NCBI GenBank assembly: GCA_016235765.1
Contig: JACRIZ010000070.1
Span: 1 to 43,742 of the forward strand
Direction: 5' to 3'
Source: Rhodocyclales bacterium
GTDB taxonomy: Bacteria > Pseudomonadota > Gammaproteobacteria > Burkholderiales > Rhodocyclaceae
DNA: 43,742 nt
The translations under genes and the position numbers were made by a program. Shown here piece after piece: positions 1 through 9,525 of this stretch (position 1 is its first letter; each line of letters opens with the position of its first letter). A model generated the notes under the pieces. It had not been told where the DNA came from. It saw only the letters and a list, made by a program, of their open reading frames with translations, and did no database searches.

Positions 1-983
1 AGGGCGAACTCGACGGCCGCCTTGCCCATCGCGTAGGCCTGATCCACGTCGCTCTTGGAGGCGATGTGGCGCGCGGCGCGCTGCATGTAGTCGGCCACGC
101 CCCAGTGGAACTTGTAGCCCAGCGCATCCTTGATCATGTTGGCGACCACGGGTGCGGCGCCGCCCAGTTGCGCATGGCCGAAGGCATCGCGCGTGCCCTG
201 CTCGGCGAGGAACTTGCCGTCGGGCCAGTGGCAACCTTCGGAGACGACCACCGTGCAGTAGCCGAACTTCTTGACCAGGCCTTCGACCTTGGCCAGGAAC
301 TTCTTCTGGTCGAACAGCACTTCCGGGAAGAGGACCACGATCGGCAGTTCGGTGCCCTTGGTCGAGGCCATGGCGCCCGCCGCGGCGATCCAGCCGGCGT
401 GGCGGCCCATCACCTCGAGCACGAAGACCTTGGTCGAGGTCTTGGCCATCGAGCGCACGTCGTAGGTCGCTTCCAGCGTCGACACCGCGATGTACTTGGC
501 CACCGAGCCGAAACCCGGGCAGTTGTCGGTGATCGGCAGGTCGTTGTCCACCGTCTTCGGCACATGGATGGCCTGCAGCGGATAGCCGGTGGCCTGGCTC
601 AATTGCGACACCTTCAGGCAGGTATCGGCCGAGTCGCCGCCGCCGTTGTAGAAGAAGTAGCCGATGTTGTGCGCCTTGAACACCTCGATCAGGCGATCGT
701 ATTCGCGCTTGTTGGCTTCCAGGCTCTTCAGCTTGTAGCGGCAGGAACCGAAGGCGCCCGACGGCGTGTGGCGCAGCGCGGCGATGGCACTTGCCGATTC
801 CTTGCTGGTGTCGATCAGGTCTTCGGTCAGCGCGCCGATGATGCCGTTACGGCCGGCGTACACCTTGCCGATCTTGTCCTTGTGCTTGCGGGCGGTCTCG
901 ATGACGCCGCAGGCGGAGGCATTGATCACCGCGGTGACGCCGCCCGACTGGGCGTAGAACGCATTCATTTTCTTGGCTGCCAT
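1..983 (-). CDS. pfp: Pyrophosphate-dependent 6-phosphofructokinase (3' end outside window)
   Basis: Phosphorylates fructose 6-phosphate in glycolysis, reversibly when PPi is the donor. About 327 codons are visible; the C-terminus lies beyond the left edge (family length about 400). The start ATG at 983 has a GGAG upstream and follows the adk stop by 13 nt, so it is the last visible gene of the operon. Seen: GGGDS at residues 114-118, where ATP enzymes have GGDGS; PKTVDND at 142-148, with Lys where ATP enzymes have Gly (PGTIDND); MGRHAGW at 191-197. In this family the Asp and Lys substitutions mark PPi dependence, so the donor assignment is an inference from motifs. An ATP-using paralogue is the main alternative. 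Confidence 0.93.
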   Translation of the reverse strand, partial: MAAKKMNAFYAQSGGVTAVINASACGVIETARKHKDKIGKVYAGRNGIIGALTEDLIDTSKESASAIAALRHTPSGAFGSCRYKLKSLEANKREYDRLIEVFKAHNIGYFFYNGGGDSADTCLKVSQLSQATGYPLQAIHVPKTVDNDLPITDNCPGFGSVAKYIAVSTLEATYDVRSMAKTSTKVFVLEVMGRHAGWIAAAGAMASTKGTELPIVVLFPEVLFDQKKFLAKVEGLVKKFGYCTVVVSEGCHWPDGKFLAEQGTRDAFGHAQLGGAAPVVANMIKDALGYKFHWGVADYMQRAARHIASKSDVDQAYAMGKAAVEFA

Positions 984-996
984 TCCCGGCACGCTC

Positions 997-1711
<715 letters not shown>

Positions 1712-1779
1712 CTGCGGCAAACATAAACCTGTTTAAGCAGTTGCTTTAATGGACTTGCGAATGACGGGATTTCCTCGCC

Positions 1780-2556
1780 TTATCTGTCGCCGGTCCGGAA
1801 ATGCGCCCGCAGCCTCTCGAGATCCTCCGGCGTATCGACGCCCGGCTGCGGCGGATGGTCGAAAACCGCAACGCGGATTTCGTGGCCGTGCCAGAGCACG
1901 CGCAACTGCTCCAGCGCCTCGATGCCCTCGATCGGCGAGGGCGCCAGGCGCACGTATTCGCGCAGGAAGCCGGCCCGATAGCCGTAGATGCCGATGTGCC
2001 GGAGCGCTCCGAGATTGCCAGGCAATTGGCTGCGGTCGGCGGCGAAGGCGTCGCGCGCCCAGGGCATGGGCGCACGCGAGAAGTACATCGCACGCCCCAC
2101 CCAGTCGCACACGACCTTGACCACGTTCGGATTGAAGAAGTCGGCAGCCGACGTCAGCGGATGGGCGGCCGTGGACATGCTTGGCATACTGCCGTGGCTG
2201 ACTTTTCCGAGCGCATCGGCGACCGCGTCGATCAGGGCCGGCTCGATCAGCGGCTCGTCGCCCTGCACATTGACGACCAGTTCCTCGTCGCGCCAGCCCA
2301 TGGCATCCACCACTTCGGCGATGCGGTCGGTGCCGCTGGCATGGTCGACGCGGGTCATCACGACGCGATGGCCGTGCGCCTCGACAGCGACGCGCACACG
2401 CTGGTCGTCGGTGGCGACGCAAACATCGGTCGCGGCACTCCTCAGCGCCGCTTCGACGACATGCACCACCATCGGCTTGCCGGCGATGTCGGCCAGCGGC
2501 TTGCCCGGCAGTCGCGTCGACGCGTAGCGCGCCGGGACGACGACGTGGAAGCTCAC
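1780..2556 (-). CDS. kdsB: 3-deoxy-manno-octulosonate cytidylyltransferase
   Basis: Activates Kdo with CTP to CMP-Kdo for the inner core of lipopolysaccharide; cytoplasmic. The 258-residue product begins with the nucleotide-binding signature [17 protein letters not shown] and contains [10 protein letters not shown] near residue 95 and the HIGIYGYR motif near 190, all typical of KdsB. The start is GTG at 2556, overlapping the TGA of the Trm112-like gene as GTGA, which suggests translational coupling. A gap of about 130 bp to adk follows. Family length is normal. Confidence 0.97.
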   Translation of the reverse strand: MSFHVVVPARYASTRLPGKPLADIAGKPMVVHVVEAALRSAATDVCVATDDQRVRVAVEAHGHRVVMTRVDHASGTDRIAEVVDAMGWRDEELVVNVQGDEPLIEPALIDAVADALGKVSHGSMPSMSTAAHPLTSAADFFNPNVVKVVCDWVGRAMYFSRAPMPWARDAFAADRSQLPGNLGALRHIGIYGYRAGFLREYVRLAPSPIEGIEALEQLRVLWHGHEIRVAVFDHPPQPGVDTPEDLERLRAHFRTGDR

Positions 2557-2741
2557 TCTTCCTCGGCCGGCAGTTGCCGTGCTTCGTCTTCGAGCATGAT
2601 CGGAATGTCGTCCTTGATCGGGTAAGCCAGCCGGCAGGGCTTGCAGACCAGTTCCGACCCGGTTTGGTCACTGAGCTTGCGGTGGTCGAGCGGGCCCTTG
2701 CAGAGCGGGCAGACCAGGATTTCAAGCAGGCGGGCGTCCAT
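2553..2741 (-). CDS. Trm112/YcaR-family small zinc-ribbon protein
   Basis: A 62-residue protein with two CxxC pairs (C11/C14 and C33/C36) forming a predicted zinc ribbon, and the VCPLCKG...[15 protein letters not shown] pattern of the YcaR/Trm112 family. Bacterial members commonly sit between lpxK and kdsB, as here; their exact role is unsettled. The ATG at 2741 is chosen over an upstream in-frame codon because GGAGAG lies just before it. It overlaps the 3' end of lpxK by 20 nt and shares GTGA with kdsB. Confidence 0.92.
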   Translation of the reverse strand: MDARLLEILVCPLCKGPLDHRKLSDQTGSELVCKPCRLAYPIKDDIPIMLEDEARQLPAEEE

Positions 2742-3696
2742 CGATTCTCTCCAGTACGAATTGCGCAAGGTCCGGCGTCACGGTCGCCGTGACCGGCAGC
2801 ACCCAGACGGGCAGCGCTGCAAGGCCGCCAAATTTTACCGCGTCCTTCTCGGTGGTCAGGATGGCATCGCCGTCGAAGGCGAGGTCGCCGGCGACATAGG
2901 CATGGTGATCCGGAAACGGATGCGGCTCGAAGTGCAGGCCGAGCGCCGCAAGGTGATCGAAGAAGCGCTGCGGCTCGCCGATGCCGGCGACGGCATGCAG
3001 GCGCTTCATCTCGCCCAGGCCGGCACTCCCGGCCAGCGGCACGAACCGGTCGCCCTGCAGCGTCATGCGGAAAGCCGCGGCACCCTCCCAGCCGTTGGCC
3101 ACCACCGCATCGACGGATCTGAGCCGCGATACCGGCTCGCGCAACGGGCCGGCCGGCATCGGCCAGCCGTTCCAGAAGCCGCGCCGGTCGACGACGGCGA
3201 TCTCCACGTCGCGCGCGAGCCGATAGTGCTGCAAGCCGTCGTCGCAGATGACAATGTCGCATTCGGGATGCGCCGCCAGCAGCGCCAGTCCCGCTGCGGC
3301 GCGGTCGCGACCGACGAACAGCGGGCAGCCGGCACGACGTTTGATCAGCAGCGGCTCGTCGCCGACCCTGGCCGGCGTGTCGTCATGACTGACTTCCTGC
3401 ACGCCCGCAGCGTCGCCGCCATAACCGCGACTGATCACGCCGGGATGCCGGCCGCGCCGCCGCAACTCGTCGACCAGCCAGAGCACGAGCGGCGTCTTGC
3501 CCGCACCGCCCGCCGTGATGTTGCCGACCACGACGACGGGAACCGGCAGCCGGACGGAGACCAGAAGACCGGCGCGATAAAGGCCGCGACGCAACGCGGC
3601 CAAGCCTGCAAAGACGAACGACGCCGGCAGCAGCAGCCAGCTCAGCGCGCCGCGACTCTGCCAGGTTTCCTCAATGCTGCGTTTGCTGGGTGGCAA
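2722..3696 (-). CDS. lpxK: Tetraacyldisaccharide 4'-kinase
   Basis: Phosphorylates the lipid A precursor at the 4' position on the inner-membrane cytoplasmic face. The 324-residue product has a hydrophobic N-terminal segment (about 18-35), the variant P-loop [12 protein letters not shown] near residue 60, the SRGYGG motif near 90, DDGLQHYRL near 150 and a C-terminal TTEKDAVK motif, all standard for LpxK. The start is uncertain: a TTG at 3696 inside the end of exbD (26-nt overlap) is the most upstream possibility, and no good Shine-Dalgarno is visible. It sits between exbD and the Trm112-like gene. Confidence 0.96.
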   Translation of the reverse strand: MPPSKRSIEETWQSRGALSWLLLPASFVFAGLAALRRGLYRAGLLVSVRLPVPVVVVGNITAGGAGKTPLVLWLVDELRRRGRHPGVISRGYGGDAAGVQEVSHDDTPARVGDEPLLIKRRAGCPLFVGRDRAAAGLALLAAHPECDIVICDDGLQHYRLARDVEIAVVDRRGFWNGWPMPAGPLREPVSRLRSVDAVVANGWEGAAAFRMTLQGDRFVPLAGSAGLGEMKRLHAVAGIGEPQRFFDHLAALGLHFEPHPFPDHHAYVAGDLAFDGDAILTTEKDAVKFGGLAALPVWVLPVTATVTPDLAQFVLERIDGRPPA

Positions 3697-4090
3697 AGGA
3701 AATATGCGACAGGCCGTTCTGCTGGGCCGCCTGCATGACGTCGATCACGCTCTGGTGCGTTGCTTTGGCATCGGCGTTGATGACCACCACCGGTTCCTTG
3801 CCGTCGCCGGCCGCGCGCTTGAGCGCCATGCCGATGGAGTCCACGTTGCGGCCGGTGACCGGCACCTTGTTCACCAGCACCTCGCCACCCGCGGTGACGA
3901 CGACGTTGATCTCGTTGGGCTGTTCCTTCTGCGTCTGCGTGTCGGCGGTCGGCAGATTGATTTCCAGACCCGCGAACTTCGAATAGGTGGTGGTGATCAT
4001 GAGGAAGATCAGGATGACCAGCAGCACGTCGATCATCGGGATCAGGTTGATCTCCGGCTCCTCGCGGGCGCGGCCGCGCTGGAAGTTCAC
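3671..4090 (-). CDS. exbD: ExbD/TolR-family energy transducer subunit
   Basis: A 139-residue inner-membrane protein with one N-terminal transmembrane helix (about 16-38). It contains the conserved IPMIDVLLVILIFLM segment, whose Asp is the proton-translocation residue of ExbD/TolR, and a periplasmic domain. With ExbB it forms a proton-driven motor for TonB-type transport or Tol envelope functions. The GTG start at 4090 overlaps the exbB TGA as GTGA. No tonB is nearby, and linkage to lpxK is the usual betaproteobacterial arrangement. Exact partner not decided. Confidence 0.94.
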   Translation of the reverse strand: MNFQRGRAREEPEINLIPMIDVLLVILIFLMITTTYSKFAGLEINLPTADTQTQKEQPNEINVVVTAGGEVLVNKVPVTGRNVDSIGMALKRAAGDGKEPVVVINADAKATHQSVIDVMQAAQQNGLSHISFATQQTQH

Positions 4091-4692
4091 GCGCGCTCTC
4101 CGTGGATCAACTCGACCAGCTTGACGGCCTGCAGCTCCATGTCGATCACGAAGCTATCGACCTTGGCGCGGAAGTGGCGGTAGAAGATCATGGCCGGAAT
4201 GGCGATGATGAGGCCGAAGCCGGTGTTGTACAAGGCCACCGAAATGCCGTGGGCGAGCTGCTGGGGGTTGTTGCCGGCGCCCGTCGCGGAGCCGAAGATC
4301 TCGATCATGCCGACCACGGTGCCGAACAGGCCCATCAGCGGGCTGATCGAGGCGATGGTGCCCAGCGTGGTCAGGAAGCGCTCCAGGTCGTGGGCGGCCG
4401 CGCGGCCCGCCTCCTCGACGGCTTCCTTCATCACCTCGCGGGAATTGCGGACGTTCTTGAGTCCGACGGCGAAGACGCGTCCGAGCGGCGAGTGGGAATT
4501 CAGGCGCTTGACGGTCTCTTCGTTCACGCCGTGCTGGCGATAGTCGCTGACCACGGAAACCAGCAGTCCCTGCGGCACGATCTTGTTGCGCCGCAACGCG
4601 GCAGCACGCTCGATAATCAAGGCAACGGCAATCACCGATGCGACCAAAAGGAAGTAGATCGGCCAGCCGGCGGCCTGAATGATGGCGAACAC
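4087..4692 (-). CDS. exbB: MotA/TolQ/ExbB-family proton channel
   Basis: A 201-residue inner-membrane protein with three predicted helices: near residues 10-30, then a pair at about 108-130 and 150-172. It has the family motifs LGTIASISPLMGLFGTVVGM and ALYNTGFGLIIAIPAMI. It is the ring-forming partner of ExbD, using the proton gradient. The start is GTG at 4692 with a G-rich Shine-Dalgarno in CCCGGGGGGCGCAC. It is the first gene of the operon running to pfp and is divergent from the J-domain gene across 108 bp. Confidence 0.95.
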   Translation of the reverse strand: MFAIIQAAGWPIYFLLVASVIAVALIIERAAALRRNKIVPQGLLVSVVSDYRQHGVNEETVKRLNSHSPLGRVFAVGLKNVRNSREVMKEAVEEAGRAAAHDLERFLTTLGTIASISPLMGLFGTVVGMIEIFGSATGAGNNPQQLAHGISVALYNTGFGLIIAIPAMIFYRHFRAKVDSFVIDMELQAVKLVELIHGERA

Positions 4693-4763
4693 GTGCGCCC
4701 CCCGGGAAGTTGAAACGAAGGGCGCACTTTAGCCTCAGGCCGGCAAATCGGCAAGGCGCCCGG

Positions 4764-4792
4764 TCGCGACGACACATGCCCGCTGCTACAAT
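4764..4792 (+). promoter_or_regulatory. Possible promoter giving a leaderless transcript for the J-domain gene
   Basis: A TACAAT -10-like hexamer (4787-4792) ends only 8 nt before the ATG at 4801, and no Shine-Dalgarno precedes that ATG. A weak TCGCGA -35 candidate lies 17 nt upstream (4764-4769). If used, transcription would begin at or within a base or two of the start codon. Weak -35, so tentative. Confidence 0.35.
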
Positions 4793-4800
4793 CGATCATC

Positions 4801-6162
4801 ATGAATGGAACCGCAGACGGCGCGAGCGCGGCGCAGGCCTGGCTGGCGAAGCTGCTCGCGGCAGAAGGCGCGCAGCTCGAGTTGCTGCCCGACTGCGGAC
4901 CGGCCACAACTGCGGCCCTGGCGGCCCTGGCCGCCGAGGCGCTGGCCCGCGAACGCAGCCTGCTGCTGGTCTGCCCGGACGACGCCGGTCTGCCCGAGCT
5001 CTCGAACGCCCTCGATCTCAACCTGCGGCCGCTCTGTCTGGTCCTGCCGGGCGCCTCGCACGTATCGGCGATCACCCTGCGCGCCACGCTGTCCCTCCTC
5101 AAGAGCCGCCTGTCGCGCGCCGCCGCCGACGCCGAAGGGCCGGCGTGGGCCCGTCAGCGCCAACGTCTTGCAGACCACGACGAACTCTGGCGGCGATGCC
5201 TGGCCTGGAGCCAGCGCGGCGTGGACGGCGAACCGTGGCCAGCCGGCCTGGCAACCTTGTTCCCGGTCCGCATCCTGCCGCAGGCGCTGGCGCTGCGTCT
5301 GGCCGAACCATCCGACTGGGTGATCCTGACGATGCCCGCCGGGCCGCCGGCCGACCTCTGCCGCCCCTGGCCCGGCGCGCAGCGCACCCTGGTGCTCGGT
5401 GCCGCGGCAGCCGGTTCGCTGGCAGGCGTTGATCCCGCCGCGCGGCAGCGTGCCGAACTGGAAGTGCTGACCCAGGAACTCTCCGAACTCGAACTGGAAC
5501 TTGCCACCGCGCATGCCGAGATTGCCGACTTCACGCGGCGCTACCACGCATTGATCGGTACGCGCATGGCGACACTCGACGACCTGCGCGCCGAAGCGGC
5601 GGCGCGCCGGGCGGAAGCCGATGCCGCCGACACGGAGGCGTGTGCGGCCGCGGCCGCGGCCCACGAACGCGCCGACCGGACGCGCCGCGAGAGCAGCCGT
5701 TTCGAACAGATCGTGCGCGAGACGCCGCGGTCGTTCGCACCGAGCACCGACCTCAAGAAACTGTTCCGCCGGCTCGCGCAGAAGATCCACCCCGACCGCG
5801 CCGACAACGAGCCGGATCGCATGTGGCGCACCCAGTTGATGGCGGAGGCGAATCGCGCCTATCAGGCGGGCGACGAAACCGGACTGCTGGAGGTGCTGGC
5901 GCTCTGGGAGGAAGGCACGGCATCGAGGACGAAGCGGGAAACCGACGGCGACATGCTGACCGCCCAGTTGGCACGCCTGAAAAGGCGCATTGCCGAGATC
6001 GAAGCCGAACTGAACCGCCTGTTCGGCTCGCGGCTCTACGAGCTATTCACCGCCACCAACATCGCGCGGCGGGCGAAGCGCGACCTGTTGCAGGAAATGG
6101 CCGACCGGCTCGACGCCGACATTGCCGCCGTGCGGGGCCAACTCGGCGGGCGACAGGCTTAG
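4801..6162 (+). CDS. J-domain coiled-coil protein of unknown role
   Basis: A 453-residue soluble protein without signal peptide. The N-terminal ~200 residues are Ala/Leu-rich and not recognised. Residues about 205-300 are Ala/Glu/Arg-rich with heptad character (predicted coiled coil). A J-like domain follows: DLKKLFRRLAQKIHPDRAD with the HPD motif at 330-332, then a helix ending in ALWEEG. A second charged helical region (about 385-450) closes it. HPD normally stimulates Hsp70 ATPase, so a DnaK partner is inferred. No Gly/Phe or zinc region is present, so it is not canonical DnaJ. It converges on the SEL1 gene with a 4-base stop overlap. Confidence 0.8.
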   Translation: MNGTADGASAAQAWLAKLLAAEGAQLELLPDCGPATTAALAALAAEALARERSLLLVCPDDAGLPELSNALDLNLRPLCLVLPGASHVSAITLRATLSLLKSRLSRAAADAEGPAWARQRQRLADHDELWRRCLAWSQRGVDGEPWPAGLATLFPVRILPQALALRLAEPSDWVILTMPAGPPADLCRPWPGAQRTLVLGAAAAGSLAGVDPAARQRAELEVLTQELSELELELATAHAEIADFTRRYHALIGTRMATLDDLRAEAAARRAEADAADTEACAAAAAAHERADRTRRESSRFEQIVRETPRSFAPSTDLKKLFRRLAQKIHPDRADNEPDRMWRTQLMAEANRAYQAGDETGLLEVLALWEEGTASRTKRETDGDMLTAQLARLKRRIAEIEAELNRLFGSRLYELFTATNIARRAKRDLLQEMADRLDADIAAVRGQLGGRQA

Positions 6163-7937
6163 TTGAGCGGCCCGGGCGTTTCGATCCGCTCGAGGAAGGC
6201 CTGCGCCTGCTGGTGGCCGAGCGTCGCTGCGGAAGCCAGCCATTCCAGCGCGCGCTGGCCGTCGCCATCGCCGCCGACGCCACGCAGGTAGGCGCTGCCC
6301 AGTTCGTACTGGGCAGCGACCTCGCCCAGCAGCGCCGCGCGTTCGAGCCAGGTCACGCCGGCATCGATGTCGCGCGCCGCGCCCTGCCCGTGCAGCATGC
6401 AGAAACCCAGGCTGTACATCGCGTAGGCATCCTCCTGCTGGGCGACCGCCTGTTCGTACCAGCGCAGCGCCTCGCGCGAATTGCGCGCCACGCCCCAGCC
6501 GTAGAAATACATGTCGCCGAGCGCCACCTTGGCGTCGAACAAGGCCGCCGCCTTGCGATACCAGAGCAGGGCCTGCGGCAGATCGGCCTGCCCGCCGACG
6601 CCATGGCGCAGGCATTCCGCCAGCATCAGCGCCGCGCGCCGGTGGCCCAATTCGGCCGCCTTCCGGTAAGCGGCCATCGCCCGGGCCGGATTTGGATCGG
6701 CCGCATGCATCGCCCGCTCGCCGGCGGCAAACCAGTAGCGTTCCAGTTCACCCAGCGCCGAGGTCCAGCCGCCTTCCGCCGCCGCGCGCAGCAGCGCTTC
6801 GGCGCGCGCGACATCGATCGGCACCCCCAGTCCCTTGAGCAAACAGCGGCCATATTCGGCCTTGCCTTGCGGATCGCCCGCCTCGGCGGCGATCCGGTAG
6901 TGCCCGGCGGCAGCGGCCGCGTCGGCCGCGCAACCCTCGCCCTGTTCGAGGCACTCGCCCAGCCAGACGTGCGCCTGCACTTCGCCCAGATCCGCGGCGC
7001 GGCGGTACCACGAGAGGGCCAGACTCTTGTTCTCCGCCACGCCGTCGCCCCAGCGATGGCAGTGCGCCACCTTCAGGCAGGCCCGGCCGTGTTCCTGGCG
7101 CGCCGCGGCACGCCACCAGCGCAGGGCCTCGGACAGGTCGGCCGCCGCGCAGCCGCGGCCGCCGGCATAGGCTTCGCCCAACTCGAACTGGGCATCGCGA
7201 TTGCCCGCATCGGCCGCTTGGCGGTACCAGGCCAGCGCAGCAGCCGGATCCGCCGTGACGCCGAGGCCGAACATACTGCACTGGCCGAGCATGAACCAGG
7301 CGCCGACGACCTGCTTGTCGGCAGCGGCCCGAAACCAGCGCACGGACTCGGCGCGATCCATGGCGACACCATCGCCGGCGTAAAGGCACAGCGCCAGCGA
7401 GAACATGGCCGTCGCGACGTCGAGCCCGGCCGCCTCGCGCCAGAGGCGCACCGCGGCCGCTTTGTCCTCCGCTACGCCGCGGCCGAAGAAATGGCAGCGC
7501 GCCAGGAGGTCGATGGCACGCGGCTGCCCCTTGTCGGCCGCCGCGCGGAACAGGCGCGCGGCCTCGGCGCGATCCTGCGGCATGCCGTGGCCGTGGTAGA
7601 GCAGCCAGCCAAGCACCGCTTCTCCCGCGCCGCAGGCAGCCTCGGCGCTACGCGTTGCCCAGCGCTGCGCCTCGACGTAGGAACGCACCACCCCATCGCC
7701 CATGGCGAATCGCCAGGCAAGTTCCGCCTGAGCCAGTGTGTTGCCCCCCTCGGCCATGCGCTTCAATTCGGCCAGTCCGACGTCATGCCAGAAATCGATG
7801 CTGGGTCCGAGCAGTTCCAGCCCGTGCGCCACGCCCCGCTCGATCAGGCTGCTCTCCAGCACGTCGCGGAACATGCCGAGCACCGCAGCCGGGCGCAAGG
7901 GAACCAGGGGGGGCGAGGCAAGGACAATGGCGGTCAT
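6159..7937 (-). CDS. SEL1-repeat (TPR-like) protein
   Basis: About 592 residues, built almost entirely of tandem ~36-residue SEL1 repeats, each with the pattern A...LG..Y..G.GV..D...A..W...AA..G. At least a dozen copies can be followed from about residue 90 to the C-terminus. SEL1 arrays act as protein-interaction scaffolds, often in envelope or signalling complexes. There is no convincing signal peptide; the N-terminus MTAIVLASPPLVPLRPAAVLGM is mildly hydrophobic. An in-frame ATG at 7964 is possible, but MTAIV at 7937 fits better. Partner unknown. It ends tail-to-tail with the J-domain gene. Confidence 0.88.
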   Translation of the reverse strand: MTAIVLASPPLVPLRPAAVLGMFRDVLESSLIERGVAHGLELLGPSIDFWHDVGLAELKRMAEGGNTLAQAELAWRFAMGDGVVRSYVEAQRWATRSAEAACGAGEAVLGWLLYHGHGMPQDRAEAARLFRAAADKGQPRAIDLLARCHFFGRGVAEDKAAAVRLWREAAGLDVATAMFSLALCLYAGDGVAMDRAESVRWFRAAADKQVVGAWFMLGQCSMFGLGVTADPAAALAWYRQAADAGNRDAQFELGEAYAGGRGCAAADLSEALRWWRAAARQEHGRACLKVAHCHRWGDGVAENKSLALSWYRRAADLGEVQAHVWLGECLEQGEGCAADAAAAAGHYRIAAEAGDPQGKAEYGRCLLKGLGVPIDVARAEALLRAAAEGGWTSALGELERYWFAAGERAMHAADPNPARAMAAYRKAAELGHRRAALMLAECLRHGVGGQADLPQALLWYRKAAALFDAKVALGDMYFYGWGVARNSREALRWYEQAVAQQEDAYAMYSLGFCMLHGQGAARDIDAGVTWLERAALLGEVAAQYELGSAYLRGVGGDGDGQRALEWLASAATLGHQQAQAFLERIETPGPLN

Positions 7938-8214
7938 GATGGAGCCGAGATTAGCGGACTCCACCCCAAAGTGTTTTCCACAAAAACTGTGGAAAAACCT
8001 GTGAGTCTTTCGTCAGCAATCGCGCTAAGTAACCATCCGGCAACGGCTTTTTCGGTTGCGATCGAGAATTGAACTGAATTTTCTACTATTATATCAATTA
8101 GTTGCATGTTACAGCCTGACTGCGTGGGCGTTTCCGGTCAATGACGACCGCAAGGGGCGCCGCCGTGGATGAAGTAGAATCAACTGAGCTTTTCGCTCGG
8201 CTTTTCCTCCCTCA
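7938..8214. other. Divergent intergenic region, SEL1 gene / xseA
   Basis: A 277-bp gap with markedly AT-rich stretches around 8060-8105, unlike the GC-rich flanks. It holds the inverted repeat at 7974-7996 and probably both divergent promoters, though no single strong -35/-10 pair could be chosen. No convincing gene on either strand. Confidence 0.6.
7974..7996. repeat. Perfect inverted repeat with DnaA-box-like arms
   Basis: TTTTCCACA (7974-7982) and TGTGGAAAA (7988-7996) form a perfect 9-bp inverted repeat around AAAAC. Each arm differs by one base from the DnaA box TTATCCACA. It lies about 37 bp upstream of the SEL1 gene start, in position for an operator or 5' hairpin. Function unknown. 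Confidence 0.6.
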
Positions 8215-9483
8215 TTGCCAACCGCTGTGCTGCCCGAGATCCTTTCCGTCGCCGAGCTCAATCGCCTCGCCCGCAGCCTCATCGAGCGCGAGTTTCCCTT
8301 GCTGTGGATTGCCGGCGAAGTATCGAACCTGACCCGGGCGCCTTCCGGGCATTGGTACTTCACGCTCAAGGATGCCGATGCGCAGGTCCGCTGCGCGATG
8401 TTCCGCTCGCGCGCCCAGTCCGTGTCCTGGCGTCTGGAGAACGGCCAGCAGGTCGAAGCCCGCGCCCTGGTGACGCTCTACGAGGCGCGCGGCGAATTCC
8501 AGCTCAATGTCGAGGCGCTGCGCCGCGCCGGACTCGGCAAGCTGTATGAGGCCTTCCTGCGCCTCAAGGAAAAGCTTGCCGCCGACGGGCTTTTCGCCGA
8601 AGAGCGCAAGCGCGCCCTGCCCCGTTTTCCCCGCCGCATCGGCATCGTCACCTCACCGCGCGCCGCCGCACTGCGCGATGTGCTGGTCACCCTGGGTCGG
8701 CGCGCGCCCACGCTGCCCTGCGTGGTCTATCCGACGCTCGTGCAGGGCGCCGAGGCGGCCGGCCAGATCGCCGACGCGATCCGCGTGGCCGGCGAGCGCA
8801 GCGAGTGCGACCTGCTGCTGCTGGTCCGTGGCGGCGGCAGCCTCGAGGACCTCTGGTCTTTCAATGAGGAGGCCGTTGCCCGCGCCGTCGCCGCCTGTCC
8901 GATCCCGGTCATTGCCGGCATTGGCCACGAAACCGACCTCACCATTGCCGACCTCGCCGCCGACCGCCGCGCGCCGACCCCGACCGCCGCCGCGGAGCTG
9001 GCCAGCGCCGGCTGGTTCGAAGCCGCAGCCGAAACTGCGCAGTTCGGCGTCGCGCTGCGCTCCGGCATGCGCGCCAGCCTCGAACGCCGCATGCAGCGCG
9101 TCGACCTGCTGGCACGGCGACTGGTGCATCCCGCCGAACGACTGGCGCGCAGCCGACAGCGGCTCGACCACCTCGCCAGCCGGCTGACCGGTGCGGCCGA
9201 CCGCCTGGCCGCCAGCCGGCAAGGGCGCATGGCCGACTTGCGCCTGCGCCTTGCGCGCGCCCGCCCGAACCTGGAACGGCAACGCACGCTGCTGGCAGCC
9301 CTGGCAGCCGGACTGACGGCGCTGAACCCGCAGGCTGCACTCGCCCGCGGCTATGCGCTGGTGCGCACGCCCGACGGCGAACTGGTGCGCAGTCATCGCC
9401 AGCTCGCCGAGGGCATGGCCCTCCGCCTGCGCTTTGCCGAGGGTGGCGCAAATGCCCTTGTCAGTAAAATAATTCCCGACTAG
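8215..9483 (+). CDS. xseA: Exodeoxyribonuclease VII large subunit
   Basis: Catalytic subunit of the single-strand-specific exonuclease VII, which works with XseB in repair. The 422-residue product has an N-terminal OB-fold (about 6-100: ILSVAELNRLARSLIE, then GHWYFTLKDADAQVRCAMF) and the core motifs RIGIVTSPRAAALRDVL, LLVRGGGSLEDLW and IAGIGHETDLTIADLAADRR, followed by a long helical tail and a C-terminal AALNPQAALARGYALVR-type strand. The start is uncertain: TTG at 8215 or GTG at 8227, neither with a clear Shine-Dalgarno. sodB follows 42 nt later. Confidence 0.96.
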   Translation: MPTAVLPEILSVAELNRLARSLIEREFPLLWIAGEVSNLTRAPSGHWYFTLKDADAQVRCAMFRSRAQSVSWRLENGQQVEARALVTLYEARGEFQLNVEALRRAGLGKLYEAFLRLKEKLAADGLFAEERKRALPRFPRRIGIVTSPRAAALRDVLVTLGRRAPTLPCVVYPTLVQGAEAAGQIADAIRVAGERSECDLLLLVRGGGSLEDLWSFNEEAVARAVAACPIPVIAGIGHETDLTIADLAADRRAPTPTAAAELASAGWFEAAAETAQFGVALRSGMRASLERRMQRVDLLARRLVHPAERLARSRQRLDHLASRLTGAADRLAASRQGRMADLRLRLARARPNLERQRTLLAALAAGLTALNPQAALARGYALVRTPDGELVRSHRQLAEGMALRLRFAEGGANALVSKIIPD

Positions 9484-9525
9484 AATTGTCGGACAAACAA
9501 TCCTTCCAACTACCGGAGAGAATAG

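Noticed and set aside
7938-8214. The DnaA-box-like repeat plus AT-rich stretch as a replication origin.
   Set aside because: Only two imperfect boxes, and none of the usual origin neighbours (dnaA, dnaN, gidA, parAB, rpmH) is nearby.
8109-8369. A small minus-strand gene overlapping the start of xseA.
   Set aside because: No Shine-Dalgarno, no recognisable product, and it overlaps the conserved OB-fold coding region of xseA.
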